Assembly: GCF_034702125.1 (NCBI RefSeq)
Contig: NC_085875.1
Coordinates: 46,031,270-46,095,269, forward strand
DNA from: Engraulis encrasicolus
Taxonomy: Eukaryota; Chordata; Actinopteri; Clupeiformes; Engraulidae
Reading direction: 5' to 3'
Length of the DNA: 64,000 nt
Part shown: positions 12,780-27,366 of the stretch, one piece after another
Layout of the letters: every line of letters starts with the position of its first letter
Position numbering within the stretch: position 1 is the first letter of the stretch
The notes under the pieces: model-generated
Told to the model about the DNA's origin: nothing
Databases searched by the model: none
Seen by the model: only the letters and a program-made list of their open reading frames with translations
Position numbers and translations under genes: made by a program

Positions 12780-13213
12780 CAGTACACCATGACAGAAGAC
12801 AAACAGAGAGAGAGAAAGTGCAGTCAACATTTCAGTGCTCAGTAGGGGTGCTAATAACAATCGATTTGTATTGATGCATCGATCATACAGCCAATGATTT
12901 GATTAATCAATAGTTAAGTAGTTTAGAGATGACCATCAGTGCTCAATAGGTAGAAAGTGCCGTCAACATCTGGGGTGTAAATCACAGGTTCGATATTGAT
13001 TTCTTAAGACAGCTTTTGAAACTAAAGAATGCCCCACAATACGATACAATATGATTCAATCATCAGCTGTAGGATCGATGGATCGATACATATCAATTAT
13101 TATGTACACCCCAGGGCCACATCAGTGCTTCAGTGCTCAATAGATACCGAGTGTATGCAACCACAGCACTCCAGTGCTCAATGAAGGGTGAGTGTAGTCA
13201 ACCTCAGCACTTC
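12780..13213. repeat. Degenerate AGTGCTCAATAG repeats with inserted TIR elements
   Basis: Phrases such as AGTGCTCAATAG and AGTCAACATTTCAG recur at about 12810-12845, 12938-12970, 13120-13145 and 13170-13210. A small element with termini TGGGGTGTAAATCA and TATGTACACCCCA sits at 12971-13113, and a truncated GATCGATT-rich hAT-like end is at 12843-12920. Confidence 0.5.
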
Positions 13214-13829
13214 AGTCTAACTGATCCTCAGTAACAGTAACACTAATCCTACTCATCTGCATTGAACTTGTCTGTGTTCTATATTGTTCCACATATATTC
13301 CACATCTATAGGATAATGTGTTTTGTTGCCAAAAAGGTTATTTAAAAAATATATGTTTCATTTTTGAAGCAAAGCTGTGTACAAACCAACCCTTGACATG
13401 CTTAACAAGTACCTGTGCTTACTTTTTTGGATCTATGCACATTTTTCCTTTGGTGTCATATCTTCTTTAATATTTTCCCATGGCAAGGTCTTTGTCATGG
13501 AAGTGCAGAGCAAAATGGACTGCTCCACTGAAGGTTGAGTAAAATACTTATGTAAACACTGTAGTGAGTAGACAGCTCAGAGGACAGCTCCGTTCAAAAC
13601 TGTACACCAGCATTCCACACCGTCTGTCCGTAACCGTTAAGCTGCTTAAGTATTCGCCTGTTTCTTCACATGCTTGCCCAATATGAGTCTGTCTAGTCAT
13701 GGCTGTAGTGCTCTGTATAGTCTGTAGGCGGTCATCCTGCCTTTACTGGCGTGGCTTGCATCATATGACGTCCATCTTGGAGTGTCATGACGCACAGTGC
13801 CCACTGCCTCTATATTTGTAAATATATTT

Positions 13830-14099
<270 letters not shown>

Positions 14100-14364
14100 G
14101 CCAATTGCGTCCATTTAGTATACTGTTGAAATGAACGGAAATGAAAAGCATTGTCATTTGGAATGACTGGAAGGAAGAGTAAAACCATCTCTAAATGCAT
14201 AACTCTGTGGATGGTCTTGCCAGCTATGAAGACTTTGCAGCCGCCGGGTTAACCTCAGGCTGGGCTGCAAACATTCCCAAGTCACTGTAAGAGAGATAGG
14301 GCTACGTGTCAAATGGATGGATGGTGGTTTCCCCTGCAGTGGAGTGCCTACATACAATATGCAT

Positions 14365-14488
<124 letters not shown>

Positions 14489-14731
14489 TCCCACACCCAG
14501 ATTCTTTTCTCTTGGCTGCCCGTGTAAAGACTGGTGTTTTCGGACTGTTTATCAGCCAGTGTGGGTCTAGTCTACACAGGAACTAATTGTTCTGAGAACC
14601 TGCTGTGCTGTCTGCACCCTGCACACACCCACAGCATGTGCTGCCTTGTCTGTGCGTGCATGCGTGTGCGGTGCAGGAGGGGGATTCTGCAAATTGTGCA
14701 TCATTGGAACCATAGATGAGCTGTTGGGGAT

Positions 14732-14786
14732 ATACTCTCTCTCTGTCTCTCTGTCTCTCTGTCTCTCTGTCTCTCTCTCTCTCTCG

Positions 14787-14844
<58 letters not shown>

Positions 14845-14901
14845 GTCTCTCTGTCTCTCTCTCTCTCTCGCTCTCTCGCTCTCTTTCTCATTCTCTCTCT
14901 T

Positions 14902-14943
<42 letters not shown>

Positions 14944-14969
14944 ATTCTCTCTCTTGCTCTCTCTCTTGC

Positions 14970-15000
<31 letters not shown>

Positions 15001-15012
15001 GTCTATCTTTCT
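14732..15012. repeat. (CT)n / (CTGT) pyrimidine tract
   Basis: About 280 bases of CT with regular CTGTCTCT and CTTGCTCT interruptions, containing an internal duplication (the GTCTCTCTGTCTCTCTGTCT block occurs twice). Confidence 0.94.
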
Positions 15013-16202
15013 TTTTCTGTCTCTCTCTCATCTCTTTTTCTCCCTCACAGTTAAGGCAGGATAACGTTGAGCCATTGCTAAAGAACGTCTGTGTTGCCAA
15101 GGTCATATTAGTGGTAGCAGGCTATACAGGCCGGAATTAGCTAAGTTCCTGTATACCAGGAAGAAACATGTGACGTGTATATCTAGGTGCATACTTTCCC
15201 TCACAAAGTTATTGTTGCACTTGGATATGGAAAAACACTTCATATCTCTCTCAGTAAACTAGGTGGCTGCATGGCATACATTCTGACAGAAATGTATTCC
15301 CTTATTGTTTAAAGGTTCCAGGTACTACTTCCTCTGTTTCCAGACGCTTGTTGGCATGAACATAGAGTATGCCATAATGCACATTTATCATGCTGTGAGG
15401 TTTATCTCTACACTCAAAGATGATTACGTGTTTACATTGTAGTGTCCAAACTGTAACGCACAAACTTTCCAAGAACATTCCTGGAACAACATTCCTCTTT
15501 TGGCAACAACAGCAACCCTAAAGCATTTACAATTTCTTGTTGTAGCCATTTGTCTTATGCTGATAAACAGGCTACGTCAAGTGGTCCTTCGTCCCACTGA
15601 ATTCAAGGGTATTCCCCAACCACTCAATTGGTCATTTAAAAGCAATAGTAGCCCTTTGCAAAGTTTAGCTCCTTTAGCATTTAGCATGTTGTGCAGGTAC
15701 AGTAAGACGTCGCCTACTCTGACACAAGAGTCCCACACAGAACCACACCCAAAAGTCCACTGTGGGGTTTCCGCAAGACGATTGAGTTGCAACTTGGTGT
15801 ACATGACTTACCTAAGAGCATATAGATCATGTTGCATGTGTCAATTATGACCAAGGAGTAGATCAGACCTAGTAAGGCAACACCCCAGCTGGAGAGAGCT
15901 CCGCTCATGCTATGACTTGCTGTTGTTAAATGAAGGAATTCTACCTGCCTTCTGCTAAGTTCCTACCGTCAGTTTTGCAAACGATACCTTGGTATGTTAC
16001 CTTTACAGGTTTGGATGAGTGGTTGACACATGGCAAGTTTCCATTAGTAGCATCTTTTACACCTTTAATACAAGTTTATTTTCTTGACAAAAGTGGTCAT
16101 TGAAAAAAATCTGACTCCTATTGTATGTAAACAATACAGGTCTATGGGTTTTAAGACCTTGTCCCACTGGCTTGACGATCCAGTATGCCTGGATGATGTA
16201 GC

Positions 16203-16459
16203 CAGGGCCGGATTAACGCACAGGCTAGATATGACTGCATCCTAGGGGCCCCCACCAGCCAGGGGCCCCCCGTTGTCCAAAGGGGAAAAATCAATATAAT
16301 TGTAGAGATGTAACAAGATGCGAAATTGAAAACTTAGTGTGCCATGTCGGGTAGAGTTTTAAATCTCATTAATACTCCTCTTGTTACGAAATTTGCCTTC
16401 CATGGCAGCCTACAGAAACCTGTAGCATAGGGGCCCTGTGCCATCTTAATCCGGCCCTG
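16203..16459 (+). mobile_element. hAT-like MITE, 257 bp, perfect 8-bp TSD
   Basis: Termini are CAGGGCCGGATTAA and TTAATCCGGCCCTG. It is flanked by identical GATGTAGC at 16195-16202 and 16460-16467. It is the same family as 1376-1645, in the opposite orientation. No coding capacity. Confidence 0.9.
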
Positions 16460-18807
16460 GATGTAGCCACCTTATGCTAACACAGAAATCAATGACACAG
16501 GCCAGTAGGTGCAGCTGGAAACCTGTAAAGTAAGCTACGCTAGCTAGCGTGCTGCCAGGGAGGAATGTCCTGTGTGTGCTTGTAATATGTTGGCGTCCCC
16601 CAGAAAAGAAGCTCCAGGAATCCCCTCCCTCAAGCCATTCAATCACATATGACTCCATAGAAAAACGACCTGCAGCTCAGTCACAGCACATGTTTGATTT
16701 ACAGCTTTTGCACAGGGGCATATGGTGAAGACACTATATGCGTGTGCGTTGCATATCTCACAGCCGTAGGCCTCTAGGAGGATCTAGGCTCCCATCAACA
16801 GCTGTAGGCTCCTTGAAAGATCCAGGCTGTACTGTGTAGTTGGAGCTGTGGAAGCTGAAGTCATATAGCAGTATGTTGGCAACGTGTCACACTGTTGTAT
16901 ACCCTGGTGGCCCGTGTTTGCATAGCCACAATGGCACTCCTGCAGCAGGGCGTGACGCATGCTCTGTTGGACATGCTGGCCTCAAAGGGCCCTGAAGTTC
17001 CAGACGTAGCCGTGCACCAACTAGTATGTGCTCCCGTCATTAATGTTATTATGAATTGCTTTTCAGAATTATCTTGGTGAAAAATGCACTCGGGTAGCAT
17101 CACTTTCACTTTGTTTCACTCCAATTATTTACCTGCACATTGGAGGTGATGTGCACTTATGTTTTATTTTTGTTTGTGGGTTTGCAAACGATCAAACGGG
17201 TATTTGGATGTGATGTGATGTGAGGAAATGTTCAGAACGTTTGACTATAAATGTAGTTAATTGTTTTTGCAGGAATTTTGCTTTACTGATTCTTCACCAT
17301 TGCATGAGAGCACCATTTATTTTAGATTTTAAGTTGTAAATGGGTCAATGACGTTTTAGCAGTAGCACATGTCCGGGTGGTGAAATCACTGCTAATACCA
17401 CTATGGTATGAATTGAATTATTTTTAAAAGTGGATTATCTAATAAGCTTTCAGAAGATCCATTGCATTCCCTTAATAACCAATTACTAATTAATTGATGA
17501 GCTTTAGATGTTGTTGTCAGAGCCCCAAAAAATGACGTACAAAAAATACAGTAAAACTAGAATGCTGGGAGATCACACTGCCTTGATGGAAGTCTATTTA
17601 TTGAAAGAGTCGAACACTTTGCACTTTGGCTTTTGGCTCAGTTACTAACTACTGGTCTTAAACGCTTGGTTGTTGATACACATCATCATTGCTACTTTAA
17701 CACTGCGCATCATGATATGTTGATATGTTGGATGACTTGACTGCTTACCATAACAATATAAATTGTGAGCGGAAAAAAATATTGTTTTGCTTTGCTAATA
17801 GCTTCTCTGCCTCAGGGGCATTGCAGATAGGAATCTCTGGTGTCGAGACTGATGTCATTCAAAATTATCTGTTGTGTTGTCATGAAACTGATCTTGCGTA
17901 ATACTGTCTCCCTTCTACTGGCTTGTCCCTTGCACAATAGTCTATTGGGATTTAGTGAAAGCTGAACTTTGCTATTAGGTGCTCTTTCGAAAAGGGTCCC
18001 CTGAGAACTGTGTGGACATACATTTTAATATAACCAACCTAGTGATGTCTCTTTTGTTTCCTACTCGGAAAATAACATTCAAACACATTTATCTATTAAT
18101 TTATGGGTATCAGCTGTGGATATGCCATCTGACTTCAGCTTCTAAAACATCATTGACCCTTATTTGACTTTCTTTCTATTGCTATTCAGTTTTCACATGA
18201 TATGTCCACATACCGGTATGTACAAACAATGTACAAGGTGAGAAGCCATACCACAAATGCCACCCAGTCTTCCCATGTGGGACAAAATGGAACAAGCAAT
18301 AAAGCACAGTCCTTTATGAAGAACTACTTTATCTGTTTTGAAAATGACTGATGTGTGCTGGTGTGGTTCAGTGCACACATCAGATTCTTGAATTAATTTG
18401 GTGTCTTGAAGGGTTGCACAAAAAATAGTTCAGCACCAGGGAGCCGTCATGGAGAGCTGAACCGATGAAAGGAAAAGCAGGGGAAGATAACAGCAGGTGC
18501 AGGGCGGAAGAAAAAAGAAGGAGTGGTATGATGTAGTGAGATGTGAAGTACAGGGCTGATAAACTGAAAGAAAGAAAAAAAGAGGGTGAAAAGTGACAGG
18601 AAAGAATGAGATGATGAGGAAGTGAAGCGAGAGAGAATAGACAGGGTCAACATGGCACCTGTGTGAGGTCACCCGCATTCCCTCTCTCCTCTCCTCTACG
18701 CTCCTCTTCTCCTCTACTCCTCTTCTCCTCTACTCCCTGCTCTGCCCCTTCCAGATTCTTCACATTCCTGTGTAGCTGTGCCAAGGTCTTCCTGAACCCT
18801 TTACTTG

Positions 18808-18870
18808 ATGTGTGCGTACGTGTGTGCGTGTGTGTGTGTGCGTGCGTGTGTGCGAGAGTGCGTGTGTGCC
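18808..18870. repeat. Short (GT/GTGC)n tract
   Basis: GTGTGCGTGTGTG-type imperfect repeat, about 60 bases. Confidence 0.8.
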
Positions 18871-19379
18871 TGAGAAGGAAGAACGAAAAGATACAGGTAG
18901 ACAAAAAAGACAGAAGACAGGCAGAGTTTAAATAACCTGACCATGTGTACACAGAGAACAAGCTCCTGTCTTTCTGTTAACCCCCCACCTCACCCCACCC
19001 TCTCCACTCCCCCAACCTTCATTTTGTTTGGCCAGAGAGAGGGAGAGATAGGGAGAGGGGGCACTCGGTGCAGAAATGGAAGTTGACACTTTGGAGGGAT
19101 GAGGGCTGGAAGTTAGGTAACCATTTCCACAGTTCTTCTGCTGCCCCTGTGATACTTTGGCAGTTAGCTGTCAGAAGCCCATTTGTCAAGAGGGAGAGGA
19201 AATGGCGGTGTCGTGTGCGCTCCACTGCTGATGTGTAATATTTTTAGGCATCAACACTTAATGGTTCCACGGCATGCTTAGCAATTTTATTTTTTTGAGG
19301 TGTGAGAAAGTGCAGTGAATAAACCCAGCAGAGGTGTTGACAGGAGTTGTTTAAAAGGTCAGCCTTACAACACAGCACC

Positions 19380-19425
19380 CACACACACACTCACACACAC
19401 AAATAGGTCTTTTGGCTGAGGGGCT

Positions 19426-19520
<95 letters not shown>
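19380..19520. repeat. (CA)n microsatellite, two blocks
   Basis: A short CA run, a 30-base spacer, then a pure CA run of about 47 units followed by a G run. Confidence 0.94.
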
Positions 19521-19523
<3 letters not shown>

Positions 19524-20083
19524 CAAAAGGGGGGGGGGTGTGCTAATATACATTATTGAGCGCAGTTTTGTTGATATCAAATCCGTCTGCATTTGCACTT
19601 CTTCGTGTGCGGTATCAGCCAGCAGGTGACATTTTCTCACATGTGCATATTTTTCAAACAATTTTTCATCTTATCTGTTACGAAAAACTGCTGACACTGA
19701 ACTCAAGGGGGATTTGAGCACACAAAGTCCCTGTCTTCTTTTTGCAAGACTGATGATGGCGATGCAATCAGTCTAAGCCCACCCCCAGGCCTTGTGGCAT
19801 GTTCAAACACCAGAGGAAATACACACGAACAATAGCAGCACCTTCGTGAAATGGCTTTGACATACATGTAGCTTAGGTAGGCTATATCTTTCTCTTGGAC
19901 ACAAGTTAAGAGTTGACAGGAAGTGGCAATAAACTGCACAAACATGGTTTGGCTGGTGATTGAACTGCTTGCACATGCACATTAGCATTAAAATGAATAA
20001 GGGAAATTGCAAGAAGTTCATGATTTCACAATGTATCTAAACAATGAACTATGTCCACAACCCACCTAAACGGACAATTAATC

Positions 20084-20511
<428 letters not shown>

Positions 20512-20546
20512 AATTAATCTATTTAGATCATTGATACCAATGTAGT

Positions 20547-20573
20547 GCGTGCGTGCGTGCGTGCGTGCGTGCA

Positions 20574-20612
<39 letters not shown>

Positions 20613-20644
20613 ATGCGTGCGTGCGTGCGTGCGTGCGTGCGTGT
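20547..20644. repeat. (GTGC)n tetranucleotide repeat
   Basis: GTGC units with two GCAT interruptions; alternating purine-pyrimidine. Confidence 0.95.
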
Positions 20645-20761
20645 CCACCAACCACTGCTAGCAGACCGGCAAACAGTAGCGACCTTCAGCAGGCTGGCAG
20701 GAGTGTGACGCTTAACACTTGGAGCAGGCCCTGAACCTGGCTTCCTGTGGCAAGAACTCAG

Positions 20762-20968
<207 letters not shown>

Positions 20969-21330
20969 GACCATGTGCTTGTATGTGTTTGCGTGCGTCG
21001 ACGCGTTTGTGCGTGTCTTCTAATGGTGTGAAATCTCATCTGAGAAAGGTTGTGCACTGCCTTCAGGTTCCTAGCTTTCACTATAATGTGTGTTGTGGTT
21101 TATTTGTGTGCATGCTCAAACAAGAAGGCCTTCATTCCATGCTATTTTTCCTCAAAGGGAAGTTCAAAGTTTCTGTGGGTGTGCATTTCTTTTTGAGAAT
21201 GTGACCTTGCCGGCCATTGCTACTATCTAAGTCAAGGGAAACTACGCCTGCATCCTTTTACAGTATCTCCAGATCAGACAAACATGCAACAGTGAATCCT
21301 CCCAGTCAAATAAGTCCGACCAGTTGTGGC

Positions 21331-21497
21331 CCTGCCGTGGCCTAACAGTAGGGCACTGGGTTACTACGCTGGTGAGCTGGGTTCGATTCCGGCCCGGGTC
21401 ATTTGCCGATCCTTCCACATCTCTCTCTCCCCTCTCATTTCCTGTCTCTACTCCACTGTCTTATCAAAAATAAAGGTAAAAATCCCTAAAAAGGTAA
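21331..21497 (+). mobile_element. tRNA-derived SINE (family A)
   Basis: It has CCGTGGCCTAACAGTAGGGC and a GGGTTCGATTCCGGC B-box, then CATTTGCCGATCC, a CT-rich body with CATTTCCTGTC, and an AAATAAAGG-type tail. It is the best-preserved of the family A copies in the window. Confidence 0.8.
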
Positions 21498-21697
21498 CCT
21501 GATTTGCCTCATCTGGCTGCATCCAGCAACGTCACGTCATCATGGGGCTTTCTCCAGAAGCCACTACCAGTGTCAGTAGTTTGTGATGCAGGTGCTGCTT
21601 ACATGTATGCAGACATCTTTAACTGCGTTTTTTTGTATTTATCAGATAATGTGTAATCATGACAAAAACTAATACTCCATTGTGACATATGCGTTTT

Positions 21698-22020
21698 AAG
21701 TGAAAGTGAAAGCCCATTGGGAAACTCCAACTCCCATTGTCATTGTGACACAGCACTCCACAGCACACAAGTGAACACTGCACACTGCACACAACGAAAT
21801 TGCATTTATGCCTCACCCGTGCAAGGGGGCAGCCCTCAGTGGCGCCCCATGGGGAGCAGTGCGGTGGGACGGTACCATGCTCAGGGTACCTCAGTCATGG
21901 AGGAGGATGGGGGAGAGCACTGGTTGAATACTCCCCCCACCAACCTGGCGGGTCGGGAGTCGAACCGGCAACCTCTGGGATGCAAGTCTGACGCCCTAAC
22001 CGCTCTCCCATGACTGCCCA
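21698..22020 (-). mobile_element. tRNA-derived SINE (family B), full length
   Basis: On the - strand the head reads AGCGGTTAGGGCGTCAGAC and GGTTCGACTCCCGACC (A- and B-box of a tRNA). It is followed by a 250-bp body (CATGACTGAGGTACC, GGGCTGCCCCCTTGCACGG) and ends in GGGCTTTCACTTTCACTT. Related copies are at 48172, 54767 and 62603. Confidence 0.82.
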
Positions 22021-22885
22021 CTAAATGGGATACTTGAAATGCACATTCTAAAACTTTGTTCACCGGTATGTGTAAACGAGAGGCCAAAACCCATGCATTT
22101 TCAAAAATATCCACATGCTTGAAAACAGCTTTGCTGACTGAGTCTGGAACCTCCACATGACTTCCTCCTCAGGAAGACTGATTAAAGGTGATCCAGATGC
22201 TGTATGATGTGTAATACTGCTCATGGTGTACATGGAGATTGCGTTAGCTAAATTCTTCCGACTGTACAGTGAAATAGGAGGACAAGAAAGCTTGTAGATT
22301 TGGACTTTTAGAAGCTATTTTGAATGAACAGCTTTGCATGCTAACAGCCAATCCCATTGGACGAGGTTGAACCAAAGGAAATATCAGATAAAGCTCATTT
22401 CTTCAACATGCACTCAAGTTACTCGTAGGGAAGTTGTTTATATGCACGAGAGACTTCATGTGTTGTAGAATCATGACTATGACTTAGAACATCTGTATGC
22501 ACAGAACAAACTTGATATCACTAGCAATCTTATCTAGTATTAGTGTGTTGAATTGTATGATGACATTCTTGGCTGGGATGGGAAAAATGAGTTGTGCGAA
22601 TAGTGTCTTGGGACTTCAGAATGACCTCATCTTCATCCTCAGTCATCGTCTTTGAAACCAGTGCTAAAATGGCAATGCATAGATATAATCCATGCTAGTG
22701 TGTTTCAGTACTTTGCAAACTGCTGACTAACTTTCATGTTAGTTAGTTTCAGAATTTTGAAACTGGTGTGGAGCAAGCTGTTGCTAAATCATATACTCCT
22801 TTAACTACATGGAGCTCCCTTGCTTGGAAGGCTTTAGAATTGTAATGTCTGTAAGCCTGATGTTGTGGAATCTTGTATGTCTTGC

Positions 22886-23262
22886 TAGGGGTGGGCGGTA
22901 TGGCCAAAAATGTATACCTCGGTATAATTTTAGCCACGGTATATACCACGGTATATATCACGGTATTGTACATTTGTGTATAAAATGTTAAAATTAAGCG
23001 TTTTGTGGCAAAATGACCAAAACACAATTTTTTGCATTTTATTTTTGGGAAATAACTGGTCAGACATTGTTTTATCTTTTATGTGGGAATTCTGGTCATT
23101 CAAATCATTTGAAAACATATTTTTAAACTTTTAATCTATAACTATAACTCTACATCTACAGGATGCAATGTGCCATTGCGGTAGACGGTATGAGACAAAA
23201 TCTCTATCATTGATGAAAAAATACTGCACACGATATTATACCGCGGTTACCGCCCACCCCTA
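22886..23262. mobile_element. hAT-like MITE (TAGGGGTGGGCGGTA), 377 bp
   Basis: Left end TAGGGGTGGGCGGTAT, right end TTACCGCCCACCCCTA. Flanking 8-mers TGTCTTGC and CATCTTGC match at 6 of 8. Internal GGTATATACC-like palindromic steps are typical of this common fish element. No transposase. Confidence 0.82.
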
Positions 23263-23295
23263 CATCTTGCCTTTAATCTACTGTAAGTCTGAATG

Positions 23296-23488
23296 ACCCA
23301 GCCGTGGCTCTAAGGGCTGGGCACTGGACTGCTACCATGGCGACCTGGGTTGGATTCTGGCCTGGGTCATTTGCCGATCCCTCCCCCGTCTCTCTCTCTC
23401 CCAACTTGCTTCCTGTCTCTCCTCTGCTGTCCTATCTCGAAAATTGAATAAGCCTTAAAAGGCCCCCCAGAAATAAAATAAAATAAGA
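23296..23488 (+). mobile_element. tRNA-derived SINE (family A)
   Basis: GCCGTGGCTCTAAGGGCTGG head, GGGTTGGATTCTGGCC B-box, CT-rich body, and AAAATAAAATAAG tail. Confidence 0.75.
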
Positions 23489-24462
23489 ATGGAAATCTGA
23501 ATCACTGGACCAACCAGCCTTACATAGAGCTCAGCAATGAAGTGACAGTTGAGTCACTTTAAAACCGTATTGAGTTACGTCCAGTTCACGTTTTCAGTCA
23601 GGGACTGAAAACACTGGCGTGGTATTCCCAGCGGCCATTTTATACCTTTTTATCGTGGTAATTATGCGCTGCAAAAAAATGAAATCGCAGATTATTTTAC
23701 TGAAAAATAATACGGATGGCACAAAAGCACATCACGCATGCACATAATGAATGGTTGTCTGCTGGGTTTTGGCTATGGACTAAGCTGTCGTGACTACTGC
23801 CTTCAGTAACAGATCTATGCTGGTGTGGGTATCAACTCCCTGTATACTTCTGTTATTGGTGTATCTTTTGATGAGTTACCGTCCGCATCACATTACATTG
23901 TTGTGTGTGTTTGAATGAAAACTCTTTCCTCTGCTTTAAAAATGTGTTTATCCATCAATGAAACTAGATGGGGAAGAGTGAAAGGAAGTGAAAGGAGATG
24001 TGACAAATACAGTGTGCAGGGAAGGTGCAGGAAATTACCTTCAGTCAGAAACGTAACCCTTCAGCCTGCTGGATCATGCTTAGAATGGATGGCTCTCTGG
24101 AGGAGGTTGGCTATCGGCTAAGCTGGGGGGATACAGTAGATAGGGAAGGCGAAGGAAATCAACTCAAGGCAGAAACTTGAACCCCTCCGTTTACCGGGTC
24201 ACCGTCTGGGTGCTTTGGTCCACTTCATCATGACGACCCCTCTCTTGCATGTCATCTCAGAGACTTGCAGTATGTAACCGGTACATACATACTCTGGATG
24301 ACATACTGTATTTTTGGTGGGCCCACTGTAATTTGGTGCACCATGGCATGTGGTCTGATAAGCTGCAAAAACAGGTAATTACTACTTGCTTCCAAGGAAG
24401 ATCTGTAAATGGACTCTTGAAACAACCCTTATGAAGACCACCTGGTCATTACTGTACATTAC

Positions 24463-24505
24463 ATTTAGCAGACGCTTTTGAACAAAGCGACTTACAGGAG
24501 GACAT
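24463..24505 (+). mobile_element. Teleost SINE core fragment
   Basis: ATTTAGCAGACGCTTTTGAA followed by CAAAGCGACTTACAGG, the widespread fish SINE core also seen at 3735 and 53950. Confidence 0.6.
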
Positions 24506-24556
24506 TCAAGCAAGTACAGAGTAAGGGGTCAGTACAGAGTAAAGCAGTATACAAGT

Positions 24557-24933
24557 TAGAGCTGCACAATTAATCGAAAAATAATCAAAATCGTGATAAA
24601 ATAGTGAAATCGAACTCATGATTTTAATCGTGATTTAATCGTGGCAATAGTGACCTACTTTTTAGAGCGTCCTTGAAGCCAGAACATACTGACAGGCTGG
24701 TGTTTCTGGCCAGAAATCTGTCCACTTAAAGTTTCATGCTATTGCCTTTACATAATTATTACAATTCATTTTATTTTGCTCATCCCGTATGTAATTCAGT
24801 CTTGGTTATATTTCATCTTGTTATAATTTTCAAAAAAATCTGCAAAAAATCAATAACCGTGATTAATAATCGTGATTATGATTTTGACCAAAATAATCGT
24901 GATTATGATTTTTTCCATAATCGTGCAGCCCTA
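24557..24933. mobile_element. hAT-like MITE (TAGRGCTGCAC), 377 bp, perfect TSD
   Basis: Ends are TAGAGCTGCACAATTA and TAATCGTGCAGCCCTA. Identical 8-bp flanks ATACAAGT at 24549-24556 and 24934-24941. The interior is rich in AATCGTGATT repeats. Non-coding. Confidence 0.88.
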
Positions 24934-25015
24934 ATACAAGTAATGCTGTACTCTGTACTGTTCAATCATGCACAATACCATTCCAATCAATAGACCTCAA
25001 GAGCATAAAGAAGTG

Positions 25016-25017
25016 TG

Positions 25018-25049
<32 letters not shown>

Positions 25050-25051
25050 TG
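25016..25051. repeat. (GTGC)n repeat
   Basis: Nine GTGC-type units. Confidence 0.85.
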
Positions 25052-25671
25052 TGTGCATTTGTGTGCGTGTGTCAAGGGTACCCTGATTGTAAGCTCTTTT
25101 TTTGGTGACTGACAGAACCTCTCTCTAACATCTCATCACCTTGCCATTTCCTATAAATGCTCATCGGGTTGCTTGTCGAGCAATCTCCATAATGAAACAG
25201 AAAGGAATGCAGGAAAGGCAAGAAGAACAACAATAGTAGTGAGATAATAAAAACGTGAGGAGGAGCGCGCAGCTCCCCCACGTGGCTGCCTTTGTCTCTG
25301 CGTTTGTTTTTTTTACGTCTGCTTTGTATGTTCAGTTCCTTTAGCTCGGTAGCTAAGTGAGTCACCATCTAGGCATCGCCCTATTCACTTTTTTTTTCAC
25401 CCCAGACGTTTACACAGGAGCATGCTGAACCGCCGTGAGCCGTGAGCTCTCTGTATGCTTCCGCTGAGTTGGCACTCTGGTCTGCTGATTCGCACCGTCC
25501 CGGTAGCCGCCGACTTTGCTGGCCAGCCTCTCGGCCTCCTCTCTAATCTCCCCACGCTCAGCACACACTGACCCTGACAACCCACTGACCAAACACTAGC
25601 CTCCACACGAATACGTGCACGCACATGCGAATGCACGCACGCACACACACTTGAATGCACGCACGAACACA

Positions 25672-25772
<101 letters not shown>

Positions 25773-25946
25773 ATCATGCAGCAGCCCCAACAAACAGAAA
25801 CACAAAAACATGTACACACACACACACTCCTGCCTGTCGCTACAAACATCAAGGTCTAAAGGCCTGCTGGGTAAACAGAGTGGAGATGACTGGCTGTTTC
25901 CTGAGGTCAGCTCTGCTGGTCAGAGGTCAGAGACCTCATGGATAAA

Positions 25947-25954
25947 CACACACA

Positions 25955-26041
<87 letters not shown>
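25947..26041. repeat. (CA)n-(CT)n microsatellite
   Basis: A short CA run followed by about 40 CT units. Confidence 0.95.
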
Positions 26042-26044
<3 letters not shown>

Positions 26045-26590
26045 CTGACTGGTCATGTAGGAGGAGGGAGTGAGGGAGTTGAAGCAGAGATAGCCTTTGA
26101 CGTTTGTTATGTCATACACTGTGCACAATTTGCTTAACTAATCCCGTTTTGCCGTTTGGTTGCTAGACTTTCACTCGGTGTTAAAATGAAAGTCAAAAAG
26201 ACTTGTAAAGGAGGAAAACTGAAACCTGATGTGTCATGGCTGCTGGGTTGTTTTGAAAGTCTGCTATTGTCCCGTGTTCATGAGTCCTTTGTTTACTTCG
26301 GTAACTTAATAAGTACTCAATGGAGAAATGGGCAGCATCCGTGATCCATCATACTCAAAGCTTTTAATTTGTTAAGACATGTCCCCTATTATACGTTGTA
26401 TCATACACAAAATGTTTTCCATGCAAGTAACTTCACGGAGTAGACCATTGTACCACTTTTTTTAATCAACCGAATTTGCGCTGGTTGGATGACATTTGTG
26501 GTGGGTTCTTTTTCGTTTTCTCAAGTGTTTCTCAGCAACTACCCAGTCTATCTACTTTATTAGGTACAGTGCAGTTACTGATGTTGCAGC

Positions 26591-26684
26591 TATTCGATAT
26601 TCTATGCTAGTGTTGTACCATGTCTCTCTAGGTCATCCTCAGAGACATGGTACAACATTAGCACACAATATCCAATATCGAATC
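26591..26684 (+). other. Near-perfect hairpin, miRNA-precursor-like
   Basis: CTAGTGTTGTACCATGTCTCT in the 5' arm pairs with the 3' arm AGAGACATGG... at 26641, with one mismatch over 21 bp and a 13-base loop. Pairing continues imperfectly to ATTCGATATT / AATATCGAAT. The size suits a pre-miRNA or a tiny MITE; no known miRNA was recognised. Confidence 0.45.
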
Positions 26685-26944
26685 GAATGAATTTATTTCT
26701 ACTTTTGCCTTTGACACCTCTGGTACTGTGGTAGTTAAGTATTTGGCAGCAACGAATAGGAAGGTGTTTTACTGGTCAAACAGTGGGCCTTATGAGGCTT
26801 CACCTACACGTCACCATCCATCTGTAAACTGAGAACTGCATTTCCTCACCGTTTCGACGTTGCGTCTCAGGTTATGACGGAATAGTGATACTTTAAACGT
26901 TACATGTGATCCTATGTATAGCCTTGTCATTGTGCTAGCCTGCC

Positions 26945-27366
<422 letters not shown>

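Noticed and set aside
21960..22010. Possible tRNA gene
   Set aside because: The A- and B-box-like sequence belongs to a SINE head with a long SINE body; no intact cloverleaf was seen. The same holds at 21331, 38020 and 54780.
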